Made by a program: the position numbers and the translations under genes
From: Planctomycetota bacterium
GTDB lineage: Bacteria > Planctomycetota > Phycisphaerae > Phycisphaerales > SM1A02
Assembly: GCA_003671065.1 (NCBI GenBank)
Contig: QWPU01000028.1
Coordinates: forward strand, 1-16,524
Direction of reading: 5' to 3'
DNA: 16,524 bases
Notes under the pieces: model-generated
The model's input: the letters and a program-made list of their open reading frames with translations, nothing else
Database searches by the model: none
What the model was told of the DNA's origin: nothing
Part shown: in pieces, positions 7,284 to 14,392 of the stretch
Layout of the letters: each line of letters opens with the position of its first letter
Position numbering within the stretch: position 1 is the first letter of the stretch

Positions 7284-8861
7284 ATGCAACGACCCTTTGT
7301 GCGCGCTGCGCAACTCGCTTCTCTTCGCGCCAATGATTTCGAAGTGCTCATCGTCGGTGGAGGCGCCACGGGCCTTGGCATCGCGGTCGACGCCGCGTCG
7401 CGTGGATATCGCACGGCGTTAGTCGAAGCGCATGACTTCGCGAAGTGCACATCATCGCGCAGCACCAAACTCGTTCACGGCGGCGTGCGCTATCTCGAGC
7501 AGATGCAATTCGGTCTCGTGACTGAAGCGTTGGAAGAGCGCGCGATCCTCTGCGAGAACGCGCCGCATCTTGCGCACGATCTCGCGTTCATTGTTCCGCG
7601 CTATCACTGGTGGGAGGGTCCCTTCTACGGCGCGGGCCTCAAACTCTACGATGTGCTCGCGGGCAAACGCAAAGGGACCGCTAGTCGCATGCTCTCACGC
7701 GCTGAGACCATCGCTGCGATTCCAGGTGTGCGCGAAGAAGGTTTGCTCGGAGGCGTTGAGTATCACGACGCGCAGTTCGACGACGCACGCATGGCACTTG
7801 CTCTCGCACGCACAGCGGCGAGTTGCGGCGGCACGATCGTCAATCGCGCGCGCTGCGAAAGCCTCGTGAAGGATGAAGGACAAGTTGTCGGTGCCAACAT
7901 TCGTGACGAGGAAACTGGCCAGACCTTCCGCGTGCGCGCGTCGATCGTCGTCAACGCAACAGGCGTCTTCGTCGATGAACTGCGTCGCAACGATGACCCG
8001 AGCGCCAAAGTCAGTTTGGAACCATCGCGAGGCGTCCATCTCATTCTGCCGCAACGCTTTCTTCCCGCGCAACACGCGATCATGGTGCCGCACACCGACG
8101 ATGGGCGCGTGCTCTTTGTCATTCCGTGGCATGGACGCACGTTGCTCGGCACGACCGACACGCAAGTGAATGAAGTCCATGTCGAACCGCGTGCCTCAAA
8201 CGATGAGATTGATTTCATCATGCGCAACGCCGCGCGCTATCTCGCGTCCGCGCCGACGCGCGCCGACATTCTCTCGGTGTTTGCGGGGCTTCGACCTCTT
8301 GCACGACCGAGTGACAACACTTCATCGAAGAGGGTGTCGCGTGAGCACACCATCACGGTGTCTCCGAGCGGTCTTGTTTCGGTGACTGGTGGCAAGTGGA
8401 CAACCTATCGACGCATGGCGGAGGAAACGGTTGATGTGGTGATGGAGACGATCGGTCTTGAAGGTCGCACGTGCATGACCGAGACGCTTCGACTTCATGG
8501 CTACGACGCGAACGCTGGTCTCACGCCTGGGCTTCCCGAGCCGCGACGCATGTACGGCAGCGATCAACACGAACTCGAGAAGATCGAGCGGGCCGATCGC
8601 TTTCATGCGGCGCCGATGCATCCGAACTTGTCGCTCACCGCATCTGAGGTCATCTTTGCCGCGCGTGAAGAAATGGCGCGAAGCGTGGAGGATGTGCTCG
8701 CTCGGCGCACGCGTTCGCTGCTACTTGATGCGAGGGCGTCGATAGAGGTTGCTGGAGAGACCGCGCGCTTGATGGCTCGTGAGCTGAACTGGAACGATGC
8801 GCAGTGCGCGGCGAGTGTGTCGGAGTTCGTCGCTCTCGCGCGCGGCTATTTGCCTGAGTGA
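7284..8861 (+). CDS. glpD: Glycerol-3-phosphate dehydrogenase (FAD)
   Basis: This FAD enzyme of the GlpD/GlpA type oxidises sn-glycerol 3-phosphate to dihydroxyacetone phosphate, passing electrons to the quinone pool at the inner face of the cytoplasmic membrane. The 525 residues begin with a short leader and the Rossmann motif LIVGGGATGLGIAVDAASRG (GGGATG at 25-30). Then come the family signatures SSRSTKLVHGGVRYLE, FVIPWHGRTLLGTTDT and the C-terminal FAD contact VSVTGGKWTTYRRMAEETVD. The last 120 residues form the C-terminal alpha domain. The frame is open upstream to 7068 inside glpK, but the ATG at 7284 has AGGA five bases before it and gives the family N terminus. With glpK it completes glycerol use. 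Only one subunit gene is seen, as expected for the aerobic GlpD form rather than GlpABC. Confidence 0.95.
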   Translation: MQRPFVRAAQLASLRANDFEVLIVGGGATGLGIAVDAASRGYRTALVEAHDFAKCTSSRSTKLVHGGVRYLEQMQFGLVTEALEERAILCENAPHLAHDLAFIVPRYHWWEGPFYGAGLKLYDVLAGKRKGTASRMLSRAETIAAIPGVREEGLLGGVEYHDAQFDDARMALALARTAASCGGTIVNRARCESLVKDEGQVVGANIRDEETGQTFRVRASIVVNATGVFVDELRRNDDPSAKVSLEPSRGVHLILPQRFLPAQHAIMVPHTDDGRVLFVIPWHGRTLLGTTDTQVNEVHVEPRASNDEIDFIMRNAARYLASAPTRADILSVFAGLRPLARPSDNTSSKRVSREHTITVSPSGLVSVTGGKWTTYRRMAEETVDVVMETIGLEGRTCMTETLRLHGYDANAGLTPGLPEPRRMYGSDQHELEKIERADRFHAAPMHPNLSLTASEVIFAAREEMARSVEDVLARRTRSLLLDARASIEVAGETARLMARELNWNDAQCAASVSEFVALARGYLPE

Positions 8862-8867
8862 TACGCT
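8862..8867 (+). promoter_or_regulatory. Candidate -10 element (TACGCT) of the secreted protein gene
   Basis: TACGCT lies exactly six bases before the ATG at 8874 and is preceded by TGA, giving TGnTAnnnT. The spacing would place the first transcribed base at the A of the start codon. It begins at the end of glpD, so this gene may have its own leaderless promoter besides read-through from glpKD. No -35 is evident. Confidence 0.4.
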
Positions 8868-8873
8868 TCGCGC

Positions 8874-10871
8874 ATGCTGACTTTCCGCGTTGCGTCGCTT
8901 GCATTCGGTTCTCACGCGGTTGTGCTTGCGTGCGCATCTATCGCGATTGCACAACAGACCGCGCCCGCAACCGAAGCAACTCGTCCTCCTGAAACTCCGT
9001 GGCCGATTCAACTCGGACTGCGCACCGCAGCGCTCGAGCGCAGTTGGCCGATCCTCGATCAAGTGGTCCTCGTTCCTGACGCGCGGACCTATCTCGATGA
9101 GATCTCGAAGTGGAGCGCCTCCGCGCATTGGCCCGTGCTCTTTGAAGACGATGTGTACGCGCCGCTATTTGTGCGTGGCTTCACGCCAAGCCGTGTGATT
9201 CGCCGCGCGAGTGTGGGCGCGATGCCGACCGATGCAACCGAGCGTCAGCAGCTCATGACGCACTGCGCCGCCGAAGCCCTCGCGGACGGTTCGAAAGACA
9301 TCATCAATGCGTGCCTCACGCGAAGTTTCGCGCCATCGATGGTTGTCATTGCCGACGCCGCTGATCCCGCATGGACCGCGGCCGTTGCGCTTGCCGCAGG
9401 CCGCGGTGCGCCGATGTACTTCACAAGCGCGCCGTATGGAATTCCCAACGACACAATCAACGCAAAGACATTCACAGCACTCGCAAATGAGGTGGAAGTC
9501 GCTGCCGATCGCACAGGCTTGCCGTGGAAGGGTCTGGGCGACGCGATCGACGCGTTCGTGATTTGCCGCAATGTGGGATGGAAGTGCGATCCCTCGTTGC
9601 CCGCCGAACTGCAAGTGAACATTCCATCGGGTCCGTTTCCAACCGCCGCTGGTCAACCGATCGCGACGCTCAACGCGCTCGGTCGACACAGCGATGGCAT
9701 GTGGTGGGCGATCGGTTCAACGATCTTCGGAAGCGAAACGCGCTGCGCGTATGTCGCAATGAGTTCGCTCTTCGCGCCGCGCAAAAGCGCGTGGCTCGTG
9801 AACACCTACGACAACGCGCCGACTTGGAATGTCTACGACGCCGTGCTCGCCGCGGCGCCGCTTGAAAAGCAGGGGATGGTGACGCAAGTGTGGCAGCGTG
9901 AGCAAGCGACGCTCGACGCGTGGCGGCGCCTCTTGATGGGCGGCTTCGGCGGCGAAGTGCTCTTCGTCAACTCGCACGGCGTCTGCACGCAGTTCGGTCT
10001 CGCCAGCGGCGGCACTGCGACCGCCCACGATGTGCCCGTCTTCGATCGCCCCGCGATGGTGCACTTCATTCACTCGTTCTCGCTGGAGTTTCCGCAGAAC
10101 AGCGGCTGCGTCGGAAGTGTGTTTCTCGATCACGGCGCGTACGCGTACTTCGGATCGGTTTACGAGCCGCTGCTTTCAGCGTTCGTGCCGCCTGAGTTGA
10201 TCGCGCAGCGCGCGGAGGTGCTCGTGCCCTTCGCGATTGCCGCGCGACAATTCGAAGGACCGCTCGCGCGACCGTGGCGGGTGATGTCATATGGCGATCC
10301 GCTCACGCTGATGGCGTCACCGAAGAAGATCGGGCTTACGCGAATCGCGCCGACCGCCGACGGCATCGAGACATTGCGCGACGCAAGTGCCAACGCGCTC
10401 AAACGATTTCGCGATGAGAAGAATGCCGAAGCACTCGTCGACGCGCTGCGTGCGCTCGAACTTCTTGGCGATGATGAGAAGGTCAAGCAAGTGTGGGCGA
10501 TCGCGCAGACGACTGAAGCCGCGAACACCGCGGCGCCATTCGCACTCGGTGCAGTGTTCCGCGCGCGCGACCTCAACGCGTACGCGGCCGCCTTCGCGAT
10601 GTGCGCGACGCACACGCCACTCGCAAGCGACATGCTCTGGCAACTCAGCGTGCCGCGACTGCCCTCGCTCAACGACGCACGCATCTGCGCATTGCTTGGG
10701 CGAAATCCCCGCGGACCAAACGCCGCACTCGATCTCACAATGTTGCACGCGACCGCGTTGCGAGTGCTCGGCGCAGACGGTTGGCGATCAATCGTGGACG
10801 GTGCGAGGAGACGCGCGCGCGAGAGCGGCGCAGCGGACGCAGTGATCGACGCGATCGACGGTCTGAGATAG
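8874..10871 (+). CDS. Secreted protein with caspase/gingipain-like central region, unknown function
   Basis: The 665-residue protein has a signal peptide (hydrophobic core AVVLACASIAIA, likely cleaved before QQTAP, near residue 27). Its first half alternates strands and helices; examples are QVVLVPDARTYLDEISKW and MVVIADAADPAWTAAVALAAG, each strand ending in Asp or Ala-Asp. The central part resembles clan CD cysteine peptidases (gingipains, family C25). A hydrophobic strand ends in VNSHG (His368), a second hydrophobic stretch follows, and then HGAYAYFGS (420-428), close to the GAYAY-x-GS stretch I recall from gingipains. Cys412 in NSGC precedes this by nine residues; the place where the gingipain nucleophile should fall instead has Ser401. 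Activity is therefore uncertain. The last 170 residues are helical and may be TPR-like. It starts 12 bases after glpD. A non-enzymatic role is possible. Confidence 0.8.
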   Translation: MLTFRVASLAFGSHAVVLACASIAIAQQTAPATEATRPPETPWPIQLGLRTAALERSWPILDQVVLVPDARTYLDEISKWSASAHWPVLFEDDVYAPLFVRGFTPSRVIRRASVGAMPTDATERQQLMTHCAAEALADGSKDIINACLTRSFAPSMVVIADAADPAWTAAVALAAGRGAPMYFTSAPYGIPNDTINAKTFTALANEVEVAADRTGLPWKGLGDAIDAFVICRNVGWKCDPSLPAELQVNIPSGPFPTAAGQPIATLNALGRHSDGMWWAIGSTIFGSETRCAYVAMSSLFAPRKSAWLVNTYDNAPTWNVYDAVLAAAPLEKQGMVTQVWQREQATLDAWRRLLMGGFGGEVLFVNSHGVCTQFGLASGGTATAHDVPVFDRPAMVHFIHSFSLEFPQNSGCVGSVFLDHGAYAYFGSVYEPLLSAFVPPELIAQRAEVLVPFAIAARQFEGPLARPWRVMSYGDPLTLMASPKKIGLTRIAPTADGIETLRDASANALKRFRDEKNAEALVDALRALELLGDDEKVKQVWAIAQTTEAANTAAPFALGAVFRARDLNAYAAAFAMCATHTPLASDMLWQLSVPRLPSLNDARICALLGRNPRGPNAALDLTMLHATALRVLGADGWRSIVDGARRRARESGAADAVIDAIDGLR

Positions 10872-10953
10872 GTTTGCGATCGAAGTGGTGGGGTCAGTCA
10901 ACCGATGGCAACCACTGAGGACCCTGCCACCGACCAAGGTCTACGGGAAATCC

Positions 10954-10979
10954 CATGGACCTCCATCATGGACTTCCAT
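10954..10979. repeat. 13-bp tandem repeat between convergent genes
   Basis: CATGGACCTCCAT (10954-10966) is followed directly by CATGGACTTCCAT (10967-10979), one mismatch. The junction TCCATCATGGA is itself an 11-base palindrome. The repeat lies in the 113-base gap between the secreted protein gene (stop at 10871) and the oppositely oriented SGNH gene (stop at 10985). No T-run terminator was found in this gap. Confidence 0.7.
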
Positions 10980-10984
10980 CGAAC

Positions 10985-11953
10985 CTATGGCGGCGTCGGT
11001 GCTGGCGCTTCTTCTGTCGAAGCGGGTTTCGGAACAAAAACTAGTTCGAGTTTTTCGCGGGCGCGTCCCATGGTGGCCTCGGCGCTCGGGGTGCAGCTTG
11101 CAGCATTCGCGCACGCGTCACCCATCGCTTGCTTGATCGCGGTCGCAACCGCGCAGCCAATCCCCGCGAGTCCTTGCGCCGATGGATGCAGTTGATCGCG
11201 CTGCAGCAGCGGCGCCGCAGCGGTCGACACTAATCGTTCGCCTCCGATGTCGAGTGAGCCGTCGTCCATCAACTGTCGCTGCATGTCCGCAAGCGCAACG
11301 ATCGTCACGCTCGGATGCTCTTTTGCCCACGCACTCATCCGCTCATTCACTTTCGTCAGCGTCGCCGCTTCGGGCATTTGCGCTTTCGACAGCATCTTGC
11401 CGACCGCGCGTCGCATGTCAGGAATGGTTCCGATGATGACGGGCACGGTGAACTGCTCGAGTTGCGCAAGCCCCAGCTCAAACTTCGCGAGGCGCTCGTC
11501 TTCGCTCTTGAGCCGTCCGCCTGTGGGCGAATCGTCGCCGTAACAAAACCAAAACAGGAAATCGAGCGCAACCACGCAATCAGGATTGAACGCTATCGCG
11601 CGCTTGACGGAAGTCTTGCCGCTCTCAATCGGTCCCATGAAGAAGAACGGGCTCGAAAGGTCACTGGTCAACATTTCAAGATCAGGACACGCATATCGAA
11701 CCATGTCGATCAGCTTGAAACCCGCCGTGTACTCTCCATCAGCCTTGTCCTCACGAAGCACGCACCCGAACCCCGCCGACGCGCTTGCGCCAAGTACCGC
11801 CACGCGCAACGGCCCGACCACTTTCACGATCTCTACACGCGGCGTCGTCGCCTCACTGCGTCCAAGGAAGCGAAATCCTGCGGCTGTAAAGGCAATCGCA
11901 AGCACGGCCGCAATCACGATTTTGCTGAGATGTGTGTTTCGAGTGAAAGTCAT
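10985..11953 (-). CDS. Membrane-anchored SGNH/GDSL-type hydrolase
   Basis: With the ATG at 11953 this is a 322-residue protein. Residues 9-31 (LSKIVIAAVLAIAFTAAGF) form an uncleaved anchor or a signal peptide; no lipobox is seen. The mature part has the SGNH esterase/lipase layout. Block I is VAVLGASASAGFG with the nucleophile Ser57 (GAS in place of GDS). Block V is RDQLHPSAQG with the Asp253-x-x-His256 pair of the catalytic triad. The block III region, VVALDFLFWFCYG, has Asp where most members carry the oxyanion-hole Asn. Substrates of the family are esters of lipids, carbohydrates or acetylated glycans; the actual one is unknown. The C terminus is Pro/Ala-rich. The frame runs further upstream to 12061, but the added part lacks protein character. 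A 16-base palindrome lies just upstream of the start. Confidence 0.8.
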   Translation of the reverse strand: MTFTRNTHLSKIVIAAVLAIAFTAAGFRFLGRSEATTPRVEIVKVVGPLRVAVLGASASAGFGCVLREDKADGEYTAGFKLIDMVRYACPDLEMLTSDLSSPFFFMGPIESGKTSVKRAIAFNPDCVVALDFLFWFCYGDDSPTGGRLKSEDERLAKFELGLAQLEQFTVPVIIGTIPDMRRAVGKMLSKAQMPEAATLTKVNERMSAWAKEHPSVTIVALADMQRQLMDDGSLDIGGERLVSTAAAPLLQRDQLHPSAQGLAGIGCAVATAIKQAMGDACANAASCTPSAEATMGRAREKLELVFVPKPASTEEAPAPTPP

Positions 11954-11959
11954 GCGCGC

Positions 11960-11965
11960 ACGATA
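11960..11965 (-). promoter_or_regulatory. Candidate -10 element (TATCGT) of the SGNH hydrolase gene
   Basis: Read on the minus strand, TATCGT ends six bases before the ATG at 11953, the same spacing as the TACGCT elements before two other genes here. The 16-base palindrome at 11966-11981 abuts it. No -35 was recognised. Confidence 0.3.
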
Positions 11966-11981
11966 GATCACAGATGTGATC
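11966..11981. promoter_or_regulatory. 16-bp palindrome, candidate operator
   Basis: GATCACA (11966-11972), GA, TGTGATC (11975-11981) form perfect 7-base arms around two bases. The site touches the candidate -10 of the SGNH gene on its upstream side, a position where a bound dimer would block or assist RNA polymerase. The half-sites face outward relative to a CRP box (TCACA-N2-TGTGA rather than TGTGA-N6-TCACA), so a CRP site is not claimed. The cognate regulator is unknown. Confidence 0.45.
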
Positions 11982-12097
11982 GTTTCGGACGACCATACAA
12001 ATCTCCCAACATTTTTTTGCAACCACTTCCAACGGACCGCACTCGTGCGAATCGTCGGCAAATCACGCTGGTTTTAGCGCGGCGCAGTGATCGGTGC

Positions 12098-12142
12098 TCA
12101 CACACTCAAGCCTCACACACTCAAGCCTTAGAGCCTCAAGCC
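12098..12142. repeat. 15-bp tandem repeat spanning the sucD stop codon
   Basis: TCACACACTCAAGCC occurs twice without change (12098-12112, 12113-12127). A third, diverged copy TTAGAGCCTCAAGCC (12128-12142) forms the last codons and stop of sucD. Read on the minus strand each unit encodes Gly-Leu-(Arg/Ser)-(Leu/Val)-stop, so the gene end including its stop appears duplicated twice. Confidence 0.9.
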
Positions 12143-13075
12143 AAGCGCCGCCGCCATCGTTGAGCCCAGATCCGCAGGGCTCTGCGCCACGCGAATCCCG
12201 CAGGCTTCCAACGCTTCGATCTTCGCTTGCGCCGTGTCATCCGCGCCGCCGATGATCGCGCCTGCGTGACCCATTCGCTTGCCCTTGGGCGCGGTGCGGC
12301 CTGCAATAAATCCAGCGACTGGCTTCTTCATATTCGCCTTGATCCAACGCGCGGCTTCGACTTCGTCAGTGCCGCCGATTTCGCCGATCATCACCACGCC
12401 ATCGGTGTGCGGGTCGGCGTTGAAGAGCGCGAGCGCTTCGATGAAACCGAGGCCGCGCACAGGGTCGCCGCCGATACCGACGCAGGTCGATTGCCCGATG
12501 CCGCGCTGCGAAGTTTGCCAGACCGCTTCATAAGTGAGCGTGCCTGAGCGACTGATGATGCCGACCGACTTTCCGCTCGCAGCGTCTTCGCGATGCGTGT
12601 GAATGTAGCCAGGCATGATGCCGATCTTGCAGCCGCCCGCAAACTTTGCATTCGCGCCTTCGCCACTCACGCGCCGCGCTGGAGTGATGATGCCTGGGCA
12701 GTTGGGTCCGATGAGCGTCGAGCGTGGATAGCCTTTGAGCACTTCCTTCACGCGGATCATGTCTTGCACGGGCACGCCTTCGGTGATCGCGCAGATCACA
12801 CGGATGCCCGCATCGGCGGCCTCAATGATCGCGTCGGCTGCACCAGCTGGCGGCACGAAGATCATGGTCGCGTCGGCGCCCGTCGCCTTCACGGCATCGA
12901 GCACCGTGTTGAAGATCGGCAGGCCGTTCGCGTCTTTTTGCCCGCCCTTGCCAGGGGTCACGCCGCCGACAAGTTGCGTGCCGTATTCAAAGCAGGCCTT
13001 CGTGTGCGAGGCGCCTGCGCTGCCAGTGATTCCTTGGCAAATGACTTTCGTGTTTCCGTCGACGAGGATAGACAT
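12128..13075 (-). CDS. sucD: Succinyl-CoA ligase (ADP/GDP-forming), alpha subunit
   Basis: SucD binds CoA and carries the phosphohistidine of succinyl-CoA synthetase, which makes ATP or GTP from succinyl-CoA in the TCA cycle with the beta subunit SucC. The N terminus [17 protein letters not shown] is the family's CoA-binding start. [10 protein letters not shown], the [13 protein letters not shown] loop (119-132), [34 protein letters not shown] and the active-site [11 protein letters not shown] (His270) follow in order. The 315 residues exceed the roughly 290 of E. coli SucD. Most of the excess is two insertions: about 14 residues after the GPNCPG loop (133-148) and about seven near residue 160-169. 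The ATG at 13075 is chosen because it gives the conserved start; the longer frame to 13258 runs into purM. sucC is not adjacent, although the two are usually paired. Confidence 0.95.
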   Translation of the reverse strand: MSILVDGNTKVICQGITGSAGASHTKACFEYGTQLVGGVTPGKGGQKDANGLPIFNTVLDAVKATGADATMIFVPPAGAADAIIEAADAGIRVICAITEGVPVQDMIRVKEVLKGYPRSTLIGPNCPGIITPARRVSGEGANAKFAGGCKIGIMPGYIHTHREDAASGKSVGIISRSGTLTYEAVWQTSQRGIGQSTCVGIGGDPVRGLGFIEALALFNADPHTDGVVMIGEIGGTDEVEAARWIKANMKKPVAGFIAGRTAPKGKRMGHAGAIIGGADDTAQAKIEALEACGIRVAQSPADLGSTMAAALGLRL

Positions 13076-13085
13076 AGGGGCGCAG

Positions 13086-13091
13086 AGGATA
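13086..13091 (-). promoter_or_regulatory. Candidate -10 element (TATCCT) of sucD
   Basis: On the minus strand TATCCT ends ten bases before the sucD ATG, predicting an mRNA leader of only about four bases. It shares a 94-base divergent region with the purM element at 13154-13159. Confidence 0.35.
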
Positions 13092-13153
13092 CACGGCTTC
13101 GCGAACGGGGTTTGCACACGAACTGGCGATGAACTGTTGCGGTCTTGTCGCGT

Positions 13154-13159
13154 TACACT
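13154..13159 (+). promoter_or_regulatory. Candidate -10 element (TACACT) of purM
   Basis: TACACT ends ten bases before the ATG at 13170, again predicting a leader of about four bases. Its presence favours the longer purM start at 13170 over a GTG at 13242. No convincing -35 hexamer lies 17 bases upstream. Confidence 0.35.
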
Positions 13160-13169
13160 CGCCCGCCCT

Positions 13170-14306
13170 ATGCCTCGACGCGCAACCACCACTACGCCAA
13201 TCTCTGCGGCAAAGAAGCCGATTTCTGCGAAGAAGCCGCGCGTGAGCAAAGGCCTCACCTACGCGCAAGCGGGCGTCGATATCGATGCGGGTGACGAAGT
13301 CGTCGAGCGCATCAAGCCCATTGTGCGACGCACTTATTCGCCGCGCGTGATGGGATTGCATGGCGCGTTTGCGGGGATGTTTCGGCTCGACAACAACGCG
13401 AAACTCTTCAAGCGCAACTACAAGAATCCCGTGCTCGTTGCCTGCACCGATGGCGTGGGCACGAAGGTGAAACTCGCGGCGCAGTTCAAGATCTATGACA
13501 GCGTTGGCATCGATTGCGTGGCGATGAATGTGAACGACCTCATCGTGCAAGGCGCCGAGCCGCTGTTCTTCCTTGACTATCTCGGCTTGTCGAAACTCGA
13601 TCCCGTCAACACGACTGCGATGATCAAAGGTGTTGCAAAGGGCTGCGAAATTGCAGGCTGCGCGCTTCTTGGTGGTGAGTGCGCGGAGATGCCAGACATT
13701 TACGCGCCAGGCGACTTCGATGTGGCGGGTTTTTGCGTTGGCGTCGTGGAACTCGCGCGCACGCAGAAGCAACCGCGCGTGCTTTCTGGTGACATCGTGA
13801 TCGGTCTGCCTTCAAGCGGCGTGCACTCAAACGGCTACACGCTGGTGCGACGCATCGTGAAGGACGCGAAGCTGAGTTACACGAAGAAGTACGCTGCTCT
13901 CGGCGGGAAACGGCTCATTGATGTGTTGCTCGAACCGACGCGCATCTATGTGAAGGAAGTGATCGGTTTACTTGATGTGCTCGGCGCGAAACCCGCGATC
14001 AGCGGCATGGCGCACATCACTGGCGGCGGACTTCCTGGCAATGTGTGTCGCGCGTTGCGTGATGATGTTGACGCGCTGATTGACTCGACGAATTGGACGC
14101 CTCCCGCGATCTTTCCGTTCTTGCAGCAGCATGGTGGAGTTGAAACCGCTGAGATGTTCCGCGTCTTCAACATGGGAATTGGTTACACGATCATCGTGCG
14201 ACCGAATGCGGCGAAGACCGTGATGACTGCGCTGCAGAAGCTCGGCGAGAAGCCCGTGGTCATTGGTGTGATCGCCAAGGGCAAGGGCGACGCTCGGGTT
14301 TTCTGA
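13170..14306 (+). CDS. purM: Phosphoribosylformylglycinamidine cyclo-ligase (AIR synthetase)
   Basis: PurM closes the imidazole ring in purine synthesis, converting FGAM and ATP to aminoimidazole ribotide in the cytoplasm. The signature segments are present in order: [16 protein letters not shown] (canonical N terminus, residues 28-43), [13 protein letters not shown], the [19 protein letters not shown] stretch, [41 protein letters not shown] and [11 protein letters not shown]. The family usually starts near GLTYAQAG; here 27 extra residues, rich in Lys, Ala, Pro and Thr with an imperfect PISA(A)KKP repeat, come first. A GTG at 13242 would give the standard length, so the extension depends on start choice. 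The gene is divergent from sucD and ends in a nested hairpin with a T run. No other purine genes lie nearby. Confidence 0.96.
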   Translation: MPRRATTTTPISAAKKPISAKKPRVSKGLTYAQAGVDIDAGDEVVERIKPIVRRTYSPRVMGLHGAFAGMFRLDNNAKLFKRNYKNPVLVACTDGVGTKVKLAAQFKIYDSVGIDCVAMNVNDLIVQGAEPLFFLDYLGLSKLDPVNTTAMIKGVAKGCEIAGCALLGGECAEMPDIYAPGDFDVAGFCVGVVELARTQKQPRVLSGDIVIGLPSSGVHSNGYTLVRRIVKDAKLSYTKKYAALGGKRLIDVLLEPTRIYVKEVIGLLDVLGAKPAISGMAHITGGGLPGNVCRALRDDVDALIDSTNWTPPAIFPFLQQHGGVETAEMFRVFNMGIGYTIIVRPNAAKTVMTALQKLGEKPVVIGVIAKGKGDARVF

Positions 14307-14330
14307 GCGCGCGTTCAATCATCCAACCCA

Positions 14331-14392
14331 CAACAGACACCGCCGCGCCCAGTGGAGCGCGGCGGGGCGACTCATGTCTGTTGAGCGTTTTT
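14331..14392 (+). terminator. Nested-hairpin intrinsic terminator of purM
   Basis: CAACAGACA (14331-14339) pairs with TGTCTGTTG (14375-14383), and inside it CCGCCGCGC (14340-14348) pairs with GCGCGGCGG (14357-14365) over an 8-base loop. Nine bases bulge on the 3' side between the two stems. Five T follow at 14388-14392, five bases after the stem. It lies 24 bases after the purM stop and reaches the stop codon of the convergent proline-rich gene. Without a T run on the minus strand it should act for purM only, though the hairpin may also protect the other mRNA. Confidence 0.7.

Noticed and set aside
11966..11981. CRP-type binding site
   Set aside because: The half-sites are in the opposite orientation with a 2-base spacer, so it does not match the CRP consensus; kept only as an unassigned palindrome.
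11315..12163. Plus-strand frame of 282 codons across the SGNH gene
   Set aside because: The minus strand carries the SGNH motifs and anchor; this frame reads as Arg/His-rich nonsense and crosses into sucD.
12735..13169. Upstream extension of the purM frame
   Set aside because: It runs antisense through sucD and lacks protein character; purM homology begins only after 13242.
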